Below are positions 1 through 9,338 of a DNA stretch of 64,000 nucleotides, one piece after another. The position numbers and the translations under genes are program-made. The stretch's first letter is position 1. Each line of letters opens with the position of its first letter. This DNA comes from Planctomycetaceae bacterium. Its GTDB lineage: Bacteria; Planctomycetota; Planctomycetia; Planctomycetales; Planctomycetaceae. The notes beneath the pieces are model-generated. The model saw only the letters and a program-made list of their open reading frames with translations. It did not search any database and was not told the DNA's origin. Location: contig PBMZ01000115.1 of assembly GCA_002722955.1 (NCBI GenBank), positions 1-64,000 of the forward strand, written 5' to 3'.

Positions 1-333
1 ATATTTAACTGGGGGCTCGAAGACTCGACCCCAGCCACCCTCATTCAGTCAATCATCCTAAACTAGCAAGACTTTGTGCGTGCACCCGCTATCTCTTCGT
101 TAATTCAGCCCGTACCCGAAGTCTTCCGTCGTGCTCCTCGCCTGCGGCTACGGGTTAAACAATGGTCGGCCCCCAAGACTTCGGCTGGGCGATAAACGTA
201 GGAATTCCGGGAAAATTTTCCGGATGCGTTATATTTAGCTCATGCTTTCGCCGTTATATTTAGCTCATGCTTTCGCCGGAGAGTTGATACGTCTAATGCA
301 ACTGTCAGCGCCTTTCATCATCGGAAGTCACGT
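1..333. other. Intergenic leader of the giant membrane gene
   Basis: No gene is recognised here. The stretch holds a small palindrome near positions 9-34 (CTGGGG...CCCCAG) that has a close relative at 17146-17171, a half copy of a dispersed element (GCGGCTACGGGTTAAAC, about 144-160) whose full inverted form lies at 38483-38542, and a 25-bp direct tandem duplication at 227-276. The promoter of the following gene must lie here, but no convincing -35/-10 pair was seen. Confidence 0.6.
227..276. repeat. 25-bp tandem duplication
   Basis: Two perfect direct copies of a 25-bp unit (CGTTATATTTAGCTC... ending CTTTCGC) occupy 227-251 and 252-276. They sit about 60 bp upstream of the start of the giant membrane protein. 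Such a duplication could double a regulatory site or simply be replication slippage. Confidence 0.9.
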
Positions 334-3300
334 ATGGCCAACAGCCAACATGAAGAATTGGTCCATGCTCTGACCTATTTGATGGCAGCGGGAAAACTCG
401 ACGCCGCTGCCGTTTTGCCGACATTAAACAAGCTGGAACAGGATCGAGCACTCGACATCGCCGCTTTGATGTCCTCGCTCAGTGCGATTGGCCTCGATGA
501 ATCTGGCGATCTGATTCGCAGCATTCGCAATGCCAGAAGAAACGAGGCGGCCAAGTACTACAAACAACGATCGCTCGGCACGGTCACTTCCAGCGACTTC
601 GATCTTCTGCTCGGCGACATCCCGCTTGATGGCCCCATGGGCTGGGAGTCCGACGCCGAGATCCTTTCAACCCTCGAATCAACACTTCAGCTAGCCCGCG
701 ATCGACGGTATGCGCAGATCGAGAATGCGAACATCACCGCCGCACATATCGACAAGCAATACCAAGAAAGCCTGGCAAGTGGCCCCTTCGCAAAAGGTGA
801 GATCCCCGATGCAGTGATCTTGCAGTTGATAAAGCTCTTGCACGCACGGCTTGCCAGCTCGGACCGTTTTCAAGCCGGTGATGGCAACGAACTACCACTG
901 AAGTTACACAGCATTGCGCAACGACTGGAAACAGAAATCGCCGCCCGTGATGGGATCAATGCCAACGCCCTCATTCGTCAATTCAATTCTGAATCTGAAG
1001 ACGTCGTGCGCCGTGAGTTGCTCGACTCTTTCTGCACGAATTCAAATCTCGATATCGTTCAAGTGCTGATCGGGATGCATCTCAATGCCGAAGAAAGAGA
1101 TCGGGCGGCACTGATCTTTACGACGAGATTCGGAAGCCTACCGCTCATCGGTTGGAACGCGCGAGTGAACTGGCTGCGCCGTTGTCAGTGCGAGTTCGAA
1201 GAGGACCAACGCAAAGTTCGCCAACTATTGAACGCGGGCCTCGGCGAGTTTTTCTTAATCTGGTATCGAGGCCAAACCGATGCCGACGCCGATCTGATCG
1301 ATGCCGTCGACGCTTGGTGTCAGACAACGGCAACTCCGCTAAACGCCGAACGCTTTGTCGAGCGTTGGGCGGAAGTTGTGCCGCCAACGGAGTGGAATGC
1401 GCTGACCGGTGTCATCATCGAGTTTGCGGACGAGTCAGCCTTGGATGTTGCTGAAGAAGCGCCGGTTTCAGATACGACTCCGGCGGCGGACGTTGTGGTC
1501 TCGGCGCCAGCGCAACCAGCGGCTGTTGCTAGTCCCATCCAAGTTCGTCCTGTTGAACCACAAGGACCGTCGTTGTGGGGTGATCACCTAAAACCGTTCT
1601 TCGCCGAACACTGGTATATGGTTGCTGGTGTTGTCATGGTCTTGGCCGGAAGTTCGCTGTTGGCCTATTACACGTGGGACAAACATTGGTTGGTTCGCTA
1701 TACGGTGATGCCCTCAATCTTGGCTGGCTTCACGGCGGCACTGGCGTGGCTTGGCGGCTGGATCGAAAAACAAGATGAGGAATTCCTGGGCACCGGTGCC
1801 ATCTTGCGAGGCGCCGCGATCTCGTTGTTGCCCATTAACTTTATGGCGGTCGCTTTGTTGTCCAGCGACGAGATGGTGACGGCCAAGTCGCTAGTTGTTC
1901 CCCTGATGGGAGCCGCGTATCTCGGAATCGGCGGCTATGGTTTATGGCGTTGTTGTCGCGCCATGCACGAACCGTTGGGCGGATTACTTGGTGGTGCGCT
2001 GCTATTAATCAATAGCCTCGTGATGTTGGCGCCGCTGGCTCGAACTGTTGCCGACGTCAGTGAACGTGGCCTGTTGACGGTGGTGGGGGCGGGCTTCCAT
2101 ATCGGGTTCTTTGTGCTGGCGGCCGTTGTTATTCGATTTGCCAATGTCGTGTTGACCGAAGAGCTGGCAAAGCAAAAACGCATTCCGTGGTTTGTTGGAG
2201 CCACGCTGTTGGTCACTTTCTTACAGGTTTTTGCGTGGGTGCATGGATTTCTGCAGCATGTCCCGCGCGTCGCCACCTATGCTCCGATGATCATTCTAGC
2301 CGGCGGACTGGTGTTCATAACCGAGTCACGTGCCATCCAATTGCGAGGTGATCGCGAGCAGCACGGTGAAGCATCCTTTATCGGATTCGCCATCGTGCTG
2401 TTGGGAGCCTTGATGGGGGCCACCGATCAGTACTGCCGACTGTTGACGTTCGCGCTGGCTGGTGCGATTTGGCTGTATCAAGCCAATGTCCGCAAACAGA
2501 CGTTGCACGATGGGATTGGTTTGACGTTCTTTGGCATGTCGATGGCCTCGGTCGGTGCACTGGACACTTTCCCGAAAGAGTGGCTCGCAGCCGTTGGGCT
2601 GGCATCAGCGGCCCTATTTGGAGCTGCCGGGCACATTGCGAAACAGTGGTGGAATGAGCGCCTGCGGCAAGCGTGTATTGCCATGCAAGTCGGCGTCTTG
2701 ATGATCACAGCCGTCGTTGCCGCCTTGACTCAATGGCAACTCCAAACATATCCGCTCTACACCGGCGGCTGCCTAGTGGCCATCGCGGCGGCGTTTGCTT
2801 TTCGAGCGATTCGCAATGATCGGCTGAAATGGATGCATGCGGCGATGGCCATCATGGCGTTTTCGCTGATGTATCTTGGCTGTGTCGACATGATCGGTCG
2901 CACGCTGCACGGCAATACGCTGGTCTTCGGACTCTCCATCCTCTCCGTATTCTGGCTCATCGTGAATGCGTTAACCACGACGCCCACGGTTCGCAATTGT
3001 CGCTCGACCGTGTTGTGGGTCTACGGCGCGTTGGCCGTCACAGGTATGGTTCTCCGAGTCGCGCTGGAACGCGGCTTTCCACCGCCGAGCGATTCCTTGC
3101 GGATGTGGATGGATTATAGCGGGCCGTTGATCATGGCAGTCGTGCTGACATTTACCACTTGGTATTCACGCTCGCTGATTCCAGGGGGCATGGCGGCCTT
3201 GATTGTGGTCATCCTGTTTCCCGAACTGAAAGCCAACTTTCGGCAAAGCTTTGAAACGTTGGGTTGGGGTAGCGGAATGGGCAGTGCCCTGAGTTCTCTT

Positions 3301-6300
3301 GGACTGGCAGTGTTGTGTTTTCCGCTTCAGAAGTCGCCGCGGCTCAAAGACCTCAGCGAGGAAGACCGCTTTCTTGGCAAGATTCTGTTCCCACTCCGTC
3401 GCTACGACCACAGTTTGTTCACATGGCCGATTCTGGCTTCGGTTGTCTTCCTGACCGCGAAAACGAACACATGGACGTTCGTAAATAATTACCTCAATTC
3501 TGGAATTGGTTTGAAGGCAAGTGTCGGCTTGACCACAACTGGTATCACCTGGACTTTAGTCGCCATCTATTTCCGACGGCACAGTTTGGCCGTTGTTGGA
3601 ACTTATCTGGGAGTGGCTTGGCTGTTGATCGGGTTGGTTTTCCTAAACAAGAATCTCGCCAGCGAGCCGCACTGGTCAACTCCGATCGTGATTGCTGGCG
3701 TCTTCATGCAAGTCATGCATCTGGCCTACACGAGAGTTTGGGCCAAGCGACATCCTTGGATTGTCAACATTCTAGCTGCACCCACTCATGGATCGCTGGA
3801 ACTTCTGACCTTGGTGAGTTCGGTAGCCTGCGTCGTGATGCTCATCGATGGCGATCGCCTCTCGTCGATCAACGTGCTTTTGGTGTTCTTGGCGGCTGAA
3901 TTGGTTTGGAACGCGATCTCCGCCACGAACACAAAAGGGATTCACAGTCTGACGCTCTTTGTCCTCGGCCTGACTTGCTTACTCTGTGCGACGGCACCGG
4001 GTGACGGTCATTTATTGCGACGCATCTCGATACCTCTCAGCGTCACTCCCGTTGTGTTGATGATGATGGCAATACACGGATGTGCTTTGCTTCTTGAAGC
4101 AGCGGGCGACATTCGCCAACGAGTGGCCGTGTTGGTGAAAACAAACGTGTGGGCTGCGAGCATTGTCATCGGAGTTTTGACTGGCGGCGTGTTTTTCGAT
4201 GCATTCGGCAAGCTTGAGTTTTCCGACTTACAATCTGCTTTGGTCATCATCGCGTTGCTAATGATGGCGGCCACTCATACATCGGCGGCAATTGCGTACG
4301 TTGCCGTTCTTGTCGGCTATGTTCATATCTTGCGAGGTGAATTGTCCGACGTTCCCGGCAATTCACTCGATGTGATCGCCGCGCGAGTGAAGTTGTTGGT
4401 CGAGCCGTTAAGTCTTGCGTGTCTTGGCTTAGCCTCTGCATGCTTTGGTCAGATCGGCCGGCAAGTGGGCGAACGATTTCCGAGACTGCTTCAGGGGCCC
4501 GAGGTTCTTCGAGTTCGCGCGAAAGCTCAAACGCTGCACTTCTTGGCTCCTGCCGCGTTTTGGGCAATCGCGGCAACGGTTTTGCATACGGCGATCCCGG
4601 AGTTCCGACACTCGTCGACTCAGCTGTGGGCTCCGTATTTGGCTGCCGCGACACTGGCGATGATGTACCAGATTCGGGTCAGCGCCTATGTGTCGGTCGT
4701 GCTTTTGACGATTGGAAACTGCCACTTCAGCCGTCTGTTCTTAACGGAAGTGCTTTCCGACTTGGGAATCTCTGACCTGCAAATTGTTTGCCTGGGATTT
4801 GCGATCACGCTGCTTCAAGGTTCGGTGTTGCGTGTCAGCGCTCAACGCCCCAAGTTCTCGGCCTTCGTCAATCAGAACAGCTTATGGCTGGCCGCGTCCG
4901 TCCTCGCGCTGCTGACAGCGAATTACTTGACGCATCGAAATCTGGCAGAAATCCCATTGGCGAGATTCATCATTTCGGGCTCGATGGCGTACCTTGCCGG
5001 ACTCTACTTCCGTCGCGCGGCTCGGAATCCGTCGGCAGGCGAAGAAGGCTACACCGAGCTTTGCGAAGGCTTGTACCATTTTGGTCTGACGGTCGCCATT
5101 TGGTGTGCAGTGCTGGCGATTCCAGTGATGCGCACGCCAGCGATTGCCTTGTACACGCTGGGTTTGCCCGTCGTTTACTTTTACTTCAGGGCCGAGGATG
5201 GCATTCGACGCGGAATGGACTTTGGTCGCTTGTACAGAAACTCGGCAACTGTTCTGTCGTTTCTGTTGTTGGCATCTTATGTCTTCCGAGTCGCTTTGCA
5301 GATGGTTCTGTTTCCCGACGAACCGCGCTTAGCAACCGACTATTATCACTGGAACGCACCCTTCGTCATTTCGCTGTCGGCAGTTTTGTTGAGACTTCAT
5401 GGTCTGGGCGGCACGCCTTGGCTGGCGTTTTATGGAGGCCTGGCGTTGGTGACGGGAACGTACTTCAGCGTGACTTGGTTACCGAAGCTGAGTCCATTCG
5501 AGCATCCGTTGCATTCGGCATGGGTTGCAATCGGATTGGCTCACTTCTGGACTCTTGTTAGTCATCAACGATCGCCGCTTCGGACTGGCATTCAACGCAT
5601 GGCCGTCATCGACGGGCAACAATGGTTTTCGCTAAGACGAACGTGGGGCGTTTGTCTGTTGGTCTTTACGCAACTCAACGTCTTGTGGGCCATGAGCGAT
5701 TGGCAATCGCAATCGCTGCAAATGGCACCGTTACTGTTAGGGGCCGCAAGCATTCTGATTCACCAAGGAGTCATCCGCCGATCGCCGACGTATTTCTTGA
5801 TTGCCGGGCTTCAAATCATTGCGGCTTTGCACGCGGACTTCCTGATCGAGAGCTACTTAGATAAGGATCATGTCGTCTGGGCCATCCTTGGGCTTTGGCT
5901 CGCTGCGTGGATCGCACATGCGGTCTTGCGGCTCGAGGCCACCGGCTTCGGTGTGCTTGCGGGTGTGATGTTCCTGCTGACGGGGACTCACATTCTGTAT
6001 CACGGGCCGGCTTCGAAAGTCGGACTGACTGCAATGCTGTTCGCTGGCGTGTTGGCTGCGGCAACTCCTCGAGACAAGCAACTGCCAAGCAGTGGCGAGG
6101 AAAAGGCTTCCTCGCTGGGCGTCTTATTGATACCGATGTGGCTTGCCTTCTTCAGCCAAGCGGACCTTGAGTTGATCGATACCATCATCGCGGTTTGGCC
6201 TTGGATGAATCTGGTTGCCGTTGGATACGCGATCGCCGTGTTTGGCAAGCTGTTTCAATCTCACCTTTATTCAGAATACGATCAGCTGGAGCGGACTCGG

Positions 6301-7368
6301 CCGAGATTATTTGATCAAACGCTAGCGATGTTGGGGCAAGTCGGTCAGCAGCTTCATTCAGTCGCGCTGTGGATCACGTTTACGGTGACGGCTTTCATTC
6401 AAGTCATTCACTATGGGGAAGCATTCACGCAGCACGAGTTGGCACTGGTGCTGATCATTTATGCGGCTCTGTCCATCGGCTGGTTCTACGAAGGCCAGCT
6501 ACGACGAAACATGCCGCCATATGTCTTGTTGCAATTGTCGATTCTGGGCTTCTTCACGGTCATCCGCCGTCAATTGATGCTCACAACCGATTTCTGGAAC
6601 GCGTACTACGATGTGTGGGCCAGCTTAATCGTTTCGTTTGCTCTGACGGGTTGCAAGTCGTTCTTGGATACTCGCGAGAAAGCGGCGCGAATTCCTCTTT
6701 TGGGCACCCTGCTGTTGCTGCCCGTGGTTGCTTTGCTGTGGGTGCTGAAGAACAACCTCGGCACAAATACCGCCTTGATGGTGGTGGGATTACACAGCCT
6801 GATGTTTTCGTTCTTAGGCAAGGATGATCGCGAGTCACCTTACAACATCATTGCGACTTTTGGTTTTATTGCGTTTGTCTTGCTTACTTTCTGGAGCAAA
6901 CTGAATCTTCGAGTCGTCCACGCTTACACAATTCCCGTTGGCATCGGCATTCTAGTGCTGCTCCAAATGTTTCGTCGACACATCGCTACGGACGCTCGCA
7001 ACCGCATTCGTTTATTGACTCTGTTGGTGATGATCGGCAGCAGTGGTTACTACGCGCTTTCTGACAGTGCCATCGAGTTCCATCTCACGCTAATCGTCAT
7101 GTGTCTGGCGGCGATGGGTTTAGGTAGCTTTTTCCGCATCCGATTGTATTTGATCCTAGGCTTCGCCGGACTGATGGTTGATGTCACATCGATCGTGTTT
7201 CGCGTCCTGCGAGAGATGCCGCGGAGTGCTCAGATGACGGCGATCGGAAGTCTTGTGCTGCTGATAGGCATCGGCTTGGTATTCGGCGCGATCTATTACA
7301 AGACGAATCAAGAACGGATTAACGAGCGTTTGAATCGCTTGCGCAGCGGTTATGGTGATTGGGAATAA
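334..7368 (+). CDS. Giant polytopic membrane protein, 2344 aa
   Basis: I do not recognise a functional family for the whole protein. Residues 1 to about 390 are soluble, helical and charged, followed by an Ala/Pro/Val-rich linker (about 365-405) and then, from about residue 427 (WYMVAGVVMVLAGSSLL) to about 2320, an almost unbroken series of hydrophobic segments, dozens of predicted membrane helices. The tail is short and charged (RINERLNRLRSGYGDWE). The overall look, a soluble head followed by very many helices, recalls large uncharacterised membrane proteins of the DUF2339/DUF2157 type, but this is only a resemblance. No Walker, transporter or catalytic motif was seen. The ATG at 334 follows a weak GGAAG. 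It is a single uninterrupted frame with no neighbour close enough to form an operon, and a strong palindrome follows at 7396-7438. Confidence 0.85.
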   Translation: MANSQHEELVHALTYLMAAGKLDAAAVLPTLNKLEQDRALDIAALMSSLSAIGLDESGDLIRSIRNARRNEAAKYYKQRSLGTVTSSDFDLLLGDIPLDGPMGWESDAEILSTLESTLQLARDRRYAQIENANITAAHIDKQYQESLASGPFAKGEIPDAVILQLIKLLHARLASSDRFQAGDGNELPLKLHSIAQRLETEIAARDGINANALIRQFNSESEDVVRRELLDSFCTNSNLDIVQVLIGMHLNAEERDRAALIFTTRFGSLPLIGWNARVNWLRRCQCEFEEDQRKVRQLLNAGLGEFFLIWYRGQTDADADLIDAVDAWCQTTATPLNAERFVERWAEVVPPTEWNALTGVIIEFADESALDVAEEAPVSDTTPAADVVVSAPAQPAAVASPIQVRPVEPQGPSLWGDHLKPFFAEHWYMVAGVVMVLAGSSLLAYYTWDKHWLVRYTVMPSILAGFTAALAWLGGWIEKQDEEFLGTGAILRGAAISLLPINFMAVALLSSDEMVTAKSLVVPLMGAAYLGIGGYGLWRCCRAMHEPLGGLLGGALLLINSLVMLAPLARTVADVSERGLLTVVGAGFHIGFFVLAAVVIRFANVVLTEELAKQKRIPWFVGATLLVTFLQVFAWVHGFLQHVPRVATYAPMIILAGGLVFITESRAIQLRGDREQHGEASFIGFAIVLLGALMGATDQYCRLLTFALAGAIWLYQANVRKQTLHDGIGLTFFGMSMASVGALDTFPKEWLAAVGLASAALFGAAGHIAKQWWNERLRQACIAMQVGVLMITAVVAALTQWQLQTYPLYTGGCLVAIAAAFAFRAIRNDRLKWMHAAMAIMAFSLMYLGCVDMIGRTLHGNTLVFGLSILSVFWLIVNALTTTPTVRNCRSTVLWVYGALAVTGMVLRVALERGFPPPSDSLRMWMDYSGPLIMAVVLTFTTWYSRSLIPGGMAALIVVILFPELKANFRQSFETLGWGSGMGSALSSLGLAVLCFPLQKSPRLKDLSEEDRFLGKILFPLRRYDHSLFTWPILASVVFLTAKTNTWTFVNNYLNSGIGLKASVGLTTTGITWTLVAIYFRRHSLAVVGTYLGVAWLLIGLVFLNKNLASEPHWSTPIVIAGVFMQVMHLAYTRVWAKRHPWIVNILAAPTHGSLELLTLVSSVACVVMLIDGDRLSSINVLLVFLAAELVWNAISATNTKGIHSLTLFVLGLTCLLCATAPGDGHLLRRISIPLSVTPVVLMMMAIHGCALLLEAAGDIRQRVAVLVKTNVWAASIVIGVLTGGVFFDAFGKLEFSDLQSALVIIALLMMAATHTSAAIAYVAVLVGYVHILRGELSDVPGNSLDVIAARVKLLVEPLSLACLGLASACFGQIGRQVGERFPRLLQGPEVLRVRAKAQTLHFLAPAAFWAIAATVLHTAIPEFRHSSTQLWAPYLAAATLAMMYQIRVSAYVSVVLLTIGNCHFSRLFLTEVLSDLGISDLQIVCLGFAITLLQGSVLRVSAQRPKFSAFVNQNSLWLAASVLALLTANYLTHRNLAEIPLARFIISGSMAYLAGLYFRRAARNPSAGEEGYTELCEGLYHFGLTVAIWCAVLAIPVMRTPAIALYTLGLPVVYFYFRAEDGIRRGMDFGRLYRNSATVLSFLLLASYVFRVALQMVLFPDEPRLATDYYHWNAPFVISLSAVLLRLHGLGGTPWLAFYGGLALVTGTYFSVTWLPKLSPFEHPLHSAWVAIGLAHFWTLVSHQRSPLRTGIQRMAVIDGQQWFSLRRTWGVCLLVFTQLNVLWAMSDWQSQSLQMAPLLLGAASILIHQGVIRRSPTYFLIAGLQIIAALHADFLIESYLDKDHVVWAILGLWLAAWIAHAVLRLEATGFGVLAGVMFLLTGTHILYHGPASKVGLTAMLFAGVLAAATPRDKQLPSSGEEKASSLGVLLIPMWLAFFSQADLELIDTIIAVWPWMNLVAVGYAIAVFGKLFQSHLYSEYDQLERTRPRLFDQTLAMLGQVGQQLHSVALWITFTVTAFIQVIHYGEAFTQHELALVLIIYAALSIGWFYEGQLRRNMPPYVLLQLSILGFFTVIRRQLMLTTDFWNAYYDVWASLIVSFALTGCKSFLDTREKAARIPLLGTLLLLPVVALLWVLKNNLGTNTALMVVGLHSLMFSFLGKDDRESPYNIIATFGFIAFVLLTFWSKLNLRVVHAYTIPVGIGILVLLQMFRRHIATDARNRIRLLTLLVMIGSSGYYALSDSAIEFHLTLIVMCLAAMGLGSFFRIRLYLILGFAGLMVDVTSIVFRVLREMPRSAQMTAIGSLVLLIGIGLVFGAIYYKTNQERINERLNRLRSGYGDWE

Positions 7369-7395
7369 GGCCTTCGTTTGCAGACGAAATTCAGA

Positions 7396-7438
7396 GTAAC
7401 CCGACGTGTGAGCGTCCCTCGCTCACGCGTCGGGTTAC
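7396..7438. repeat. Dispersed palindrome, GTAACCCGACG family
   Basis: Arms of 19 bp (7396-7414 and 7420-7438, one mismatch) around a 5-bp loop, with the sequence GTAACCCGACG(T/C)GTGAGCG. Related copies lie at 27994-28020, 28155-28181 and 45742-45844. Placed just after the giant membrane gene it could act as a transcript end, although no T-tract follows. Confidence 0.85.
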
Positions 7439-7690
7439 TATATCCTGCCCAATTCTACAAGAAGCTGTGATCGCACCGACCCTGCGCTTTGTACTCTAAA
7501 TGCTTGCTACCGACACGATGCTAGCTTAAAACAATGATTAGAGATTTACGTAACACTCTGACAAATAGACGGTAGTGGCACTGTTTGCTTGTTAGAAGCC
7601 CGGCTTTTGCGAAAAGCCAGACTTCTTTTCGGCAAAACTCTTTAACAAACAACAAAGACTGTTCCGCCGTAACAACGCGTCCGAACTCCG

Positions 7691-7696
7691 AAAGGA
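7691..7696 (+). promoter_or_regulatory. Ribosome binding site deciding the start
   Basis: AAAGGA lies five bases before ATG 7702. It favours this ATG over the upstream in-frame TTG at 7585 and places a signal peptide at the extreme N-terminus. Confidence 0.7.
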
Positions 7697-7701
7697 CAAC
7701 C

Positions 7702-9309
7702 ATGAAAAAGCACGTGCTCGCGTTTTTGTGTTGTGTTCAATTTGCCTTCTTGAGCGGAATCGTCGGTCTGAGTGATTTACGTGCGGAGAACTTCGAGCTG
7801 CTGACTCGAAGCCGAGCCGAAACGAAGAAGGAAAGCGGTCGGTTCCACACGCTGACAAAGAAGCAAAGCTGGGACGCGCAAAAGACCGCCGTCATCGTTT
7901 GCGACATGTGGGATTTGCACCACTGTTTGAATGCCACGCGACGTGGTGCCGAGATGGCTCCTCGGATGAACGACATTTTGATCGAGGCCCGCAAACGCGG
8001 TGCGATCGTCATTCATGCCCCAAGCAGTTGCATGAAGTTCTACGAAAAGCATCCGGCGCGACTGCGAGCCCTCAAAGTAGCGCCCTCAACGAAACTTCCC
8101 GAAGATATCGGGAAGTGGTGCTACAAAATTCCTTCCGAAGAGCAAGGAACATACCCCATCGATCAGTCTGACGGTGGAGAAGACGATGACCCTGAAGAGC
8201 ATGCCAAGTGGGCCGAGAAGCTTAAGAAGATGGGCCGCAATCCACGTGCTCCTTGGAAGCGGCAAACCGAGTTGCTCGCCATCGAAGATCAAGACTACAT
8301 CAGCGACAACGGTGAAGAGATCTGGAGCATTATGGAAAAACGCGGCATCGAGAACGTCATCATGGTTGGTGTTCACACCAACATGTGCGTGCTTGGCCGT
8401 CCGTTCGGCTTGCGACAGATGTCCAAGAACGGCAAGAACGTCGTCCTCGTTCGTGACATGACCGACACAATGTACAATCCCGGTCGCCGTCCTTTCGTGA
8501 GCCACTTCACTGGAACGGACTTGATCGTCGAGCATATCGAAAAGTGGGTCTGTCCCACGGTCACCAGCGACCAGATCTTGGGGGGGGAGACGTTTCGGTT
8601 CAAGAACGACAAGCGACCGCATCTGGTGATCGTAATGGCCGAGCGTGAATACAAGACCAACGAGACCTTGCCCAAGTTTGCAGCAGAGCACCTCGGGCAT
8701 GCATTCACCGTTAGTGTTGTTCACGCCAATGTCGACGAGCGAAATGACTTGCCCGGCATCGAAGTCTTGAACGATGCCGACATCGCTTTGATTAGCGTCC
8801 GCCGCCGAGTCTTGCCCAAAGATCAGATGGCCGTCGTTCGTAAATTCATCGAAAGTGGTAAGCCAGTCGTCGGCGTGCGAACTGCCAATCACGCATTCTC
8901 GCTACGTGGAAAGAAGCCGCCTGAAAACTTCGACGCATGGGAAACGTGGGACGCGGATATCTTCGGTGGCAATTACACCGGCCATCATGGAAAGGGTCCA
9001 GAAGTGGCCATTGCCATGGCAAAGGGTGCCGACCAACACCCCGTGCTTTCGGGCGTTGATCTGAAGAAGCTCAAAGGATTTGGTTCGCTGTATTTGTGCA
9101 AACCGCTGGCCGAATCGGCGACCGGCTTATTGACTGGAACAATCCCGGGCAAGGACACCGAACCCGTGGCGTGGGTCGCAAATACAAAGTGGGGAGGCCG
9201 ATCGTTTTACACGTCGATCGCCGATCCGAAAGACTTTGATCAGCCGACTCAAAACCGACTCTTGAAGAATGCGTTATTCTGGGCTGCAGGCCTCGAAATC
9301 GACAAGTAA
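7702..9309 (+). CDS. Secreted isochorismatase-like hydrolase fused to a ThuA-like domain
   Basis: A 535-residue protein with a signal peptide (MKKHVLAFLCCVQFAFLSGIVG). The first half is an isochorismatase/nicotinamidase-type cysteine hydrolase: VIVCDMWD around residues 65-71 supplies the Asp, and VHTNMCV carries the expected nucleophile Cys at about 229. The second half, from about residue 305 (HLVIVMAEREYKT), resembles ThuA/trehalose-utilisation and class I glutamine-amidotransferase-like folds found in planctomycete secreted proteins. Both domains look complete. The substrate cannot be read from sequence. The next gene starts 29 bp downstream on the same strand, so the two are probably co-transcribed with the sialidase-like gene further on. 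The domain assignment is fairly sure, the biological role is not. Confidence 0.85.
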   Translation: MKKHVLAFLCCVQFAFLSGIVGLSDLRAENFELLTRSRAETKKESGRFHTLTKKQSWDAQKTAVIVCDMWDLHHCLNATRRGAEMAPRMNDILIEARKRGAIVIHAPSSCMKFYEKHPARLRALKVAPSTKLPEDIGKWCYKIPSEEQGTYPIDQSDGGEDDDPEEHAKWAEKLKKMGRNPRAPWKRQTELLAIEDQDYISDNGEEIWSIMEKRGIENVIMVGVHTNMCVLGRPFGLRQMSKNGKNVVLVRDMTDTMYNPGRRPFVSHFTGTDLIVEHIEKWVCPTVTSDQILGGETFRFKNDKRPHLVIVMAEREYKTNETLPKFAAEHLGHAFTVSVVHANVDERNDLPGIEVLNDADIALISVRRRVLPKDQMAVVRKFIESGKPVVGVRTANHAFSLRGKKPPENFDAWETWDADIFGGNYTGHHGKGPEVAIAMAKGADQHPVLSGVDLKKLKGFGSLYLCKPLAESATGLLTGTIPGKDTEPVAWVANTKWGGRSFYTSIADPKDFDQPTQNRLLKNALFWAAGLEIDK

Positions 9310-9338
9310 ATTGCAGAACAGCCTTTCAGGATAGTTGT

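Larger units (their letters stand above)
7369..7701. other. Intergenic stretch with palindrome
   Basis: Between the giant membrane gene and the isochorismatase-like gene. It contains a dispersed palindrome at 7396-7438 and otherwise nothing recognised. An in-frame TTG 117 bp upstream of the next gene's ATG is not taken as the start, because the ATG has a ribosome binding site and begins a signal peptide. Confidence 0.6.

Noticed and set aside
4788-5561. Plus-strand frame of 257 codons
   Set aside because: Lies inside the giant membrane gene in another frame; composition rich in Arg/Ser/Cys without any motif. A shadow of the real frame.
8086-8892. Minus-strand frame of 268 codons
   Set aside because: Antisense to the isochorismatase/ThuA-like gene, no domain seen, no ribosome binding site context. 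Shadow frame.
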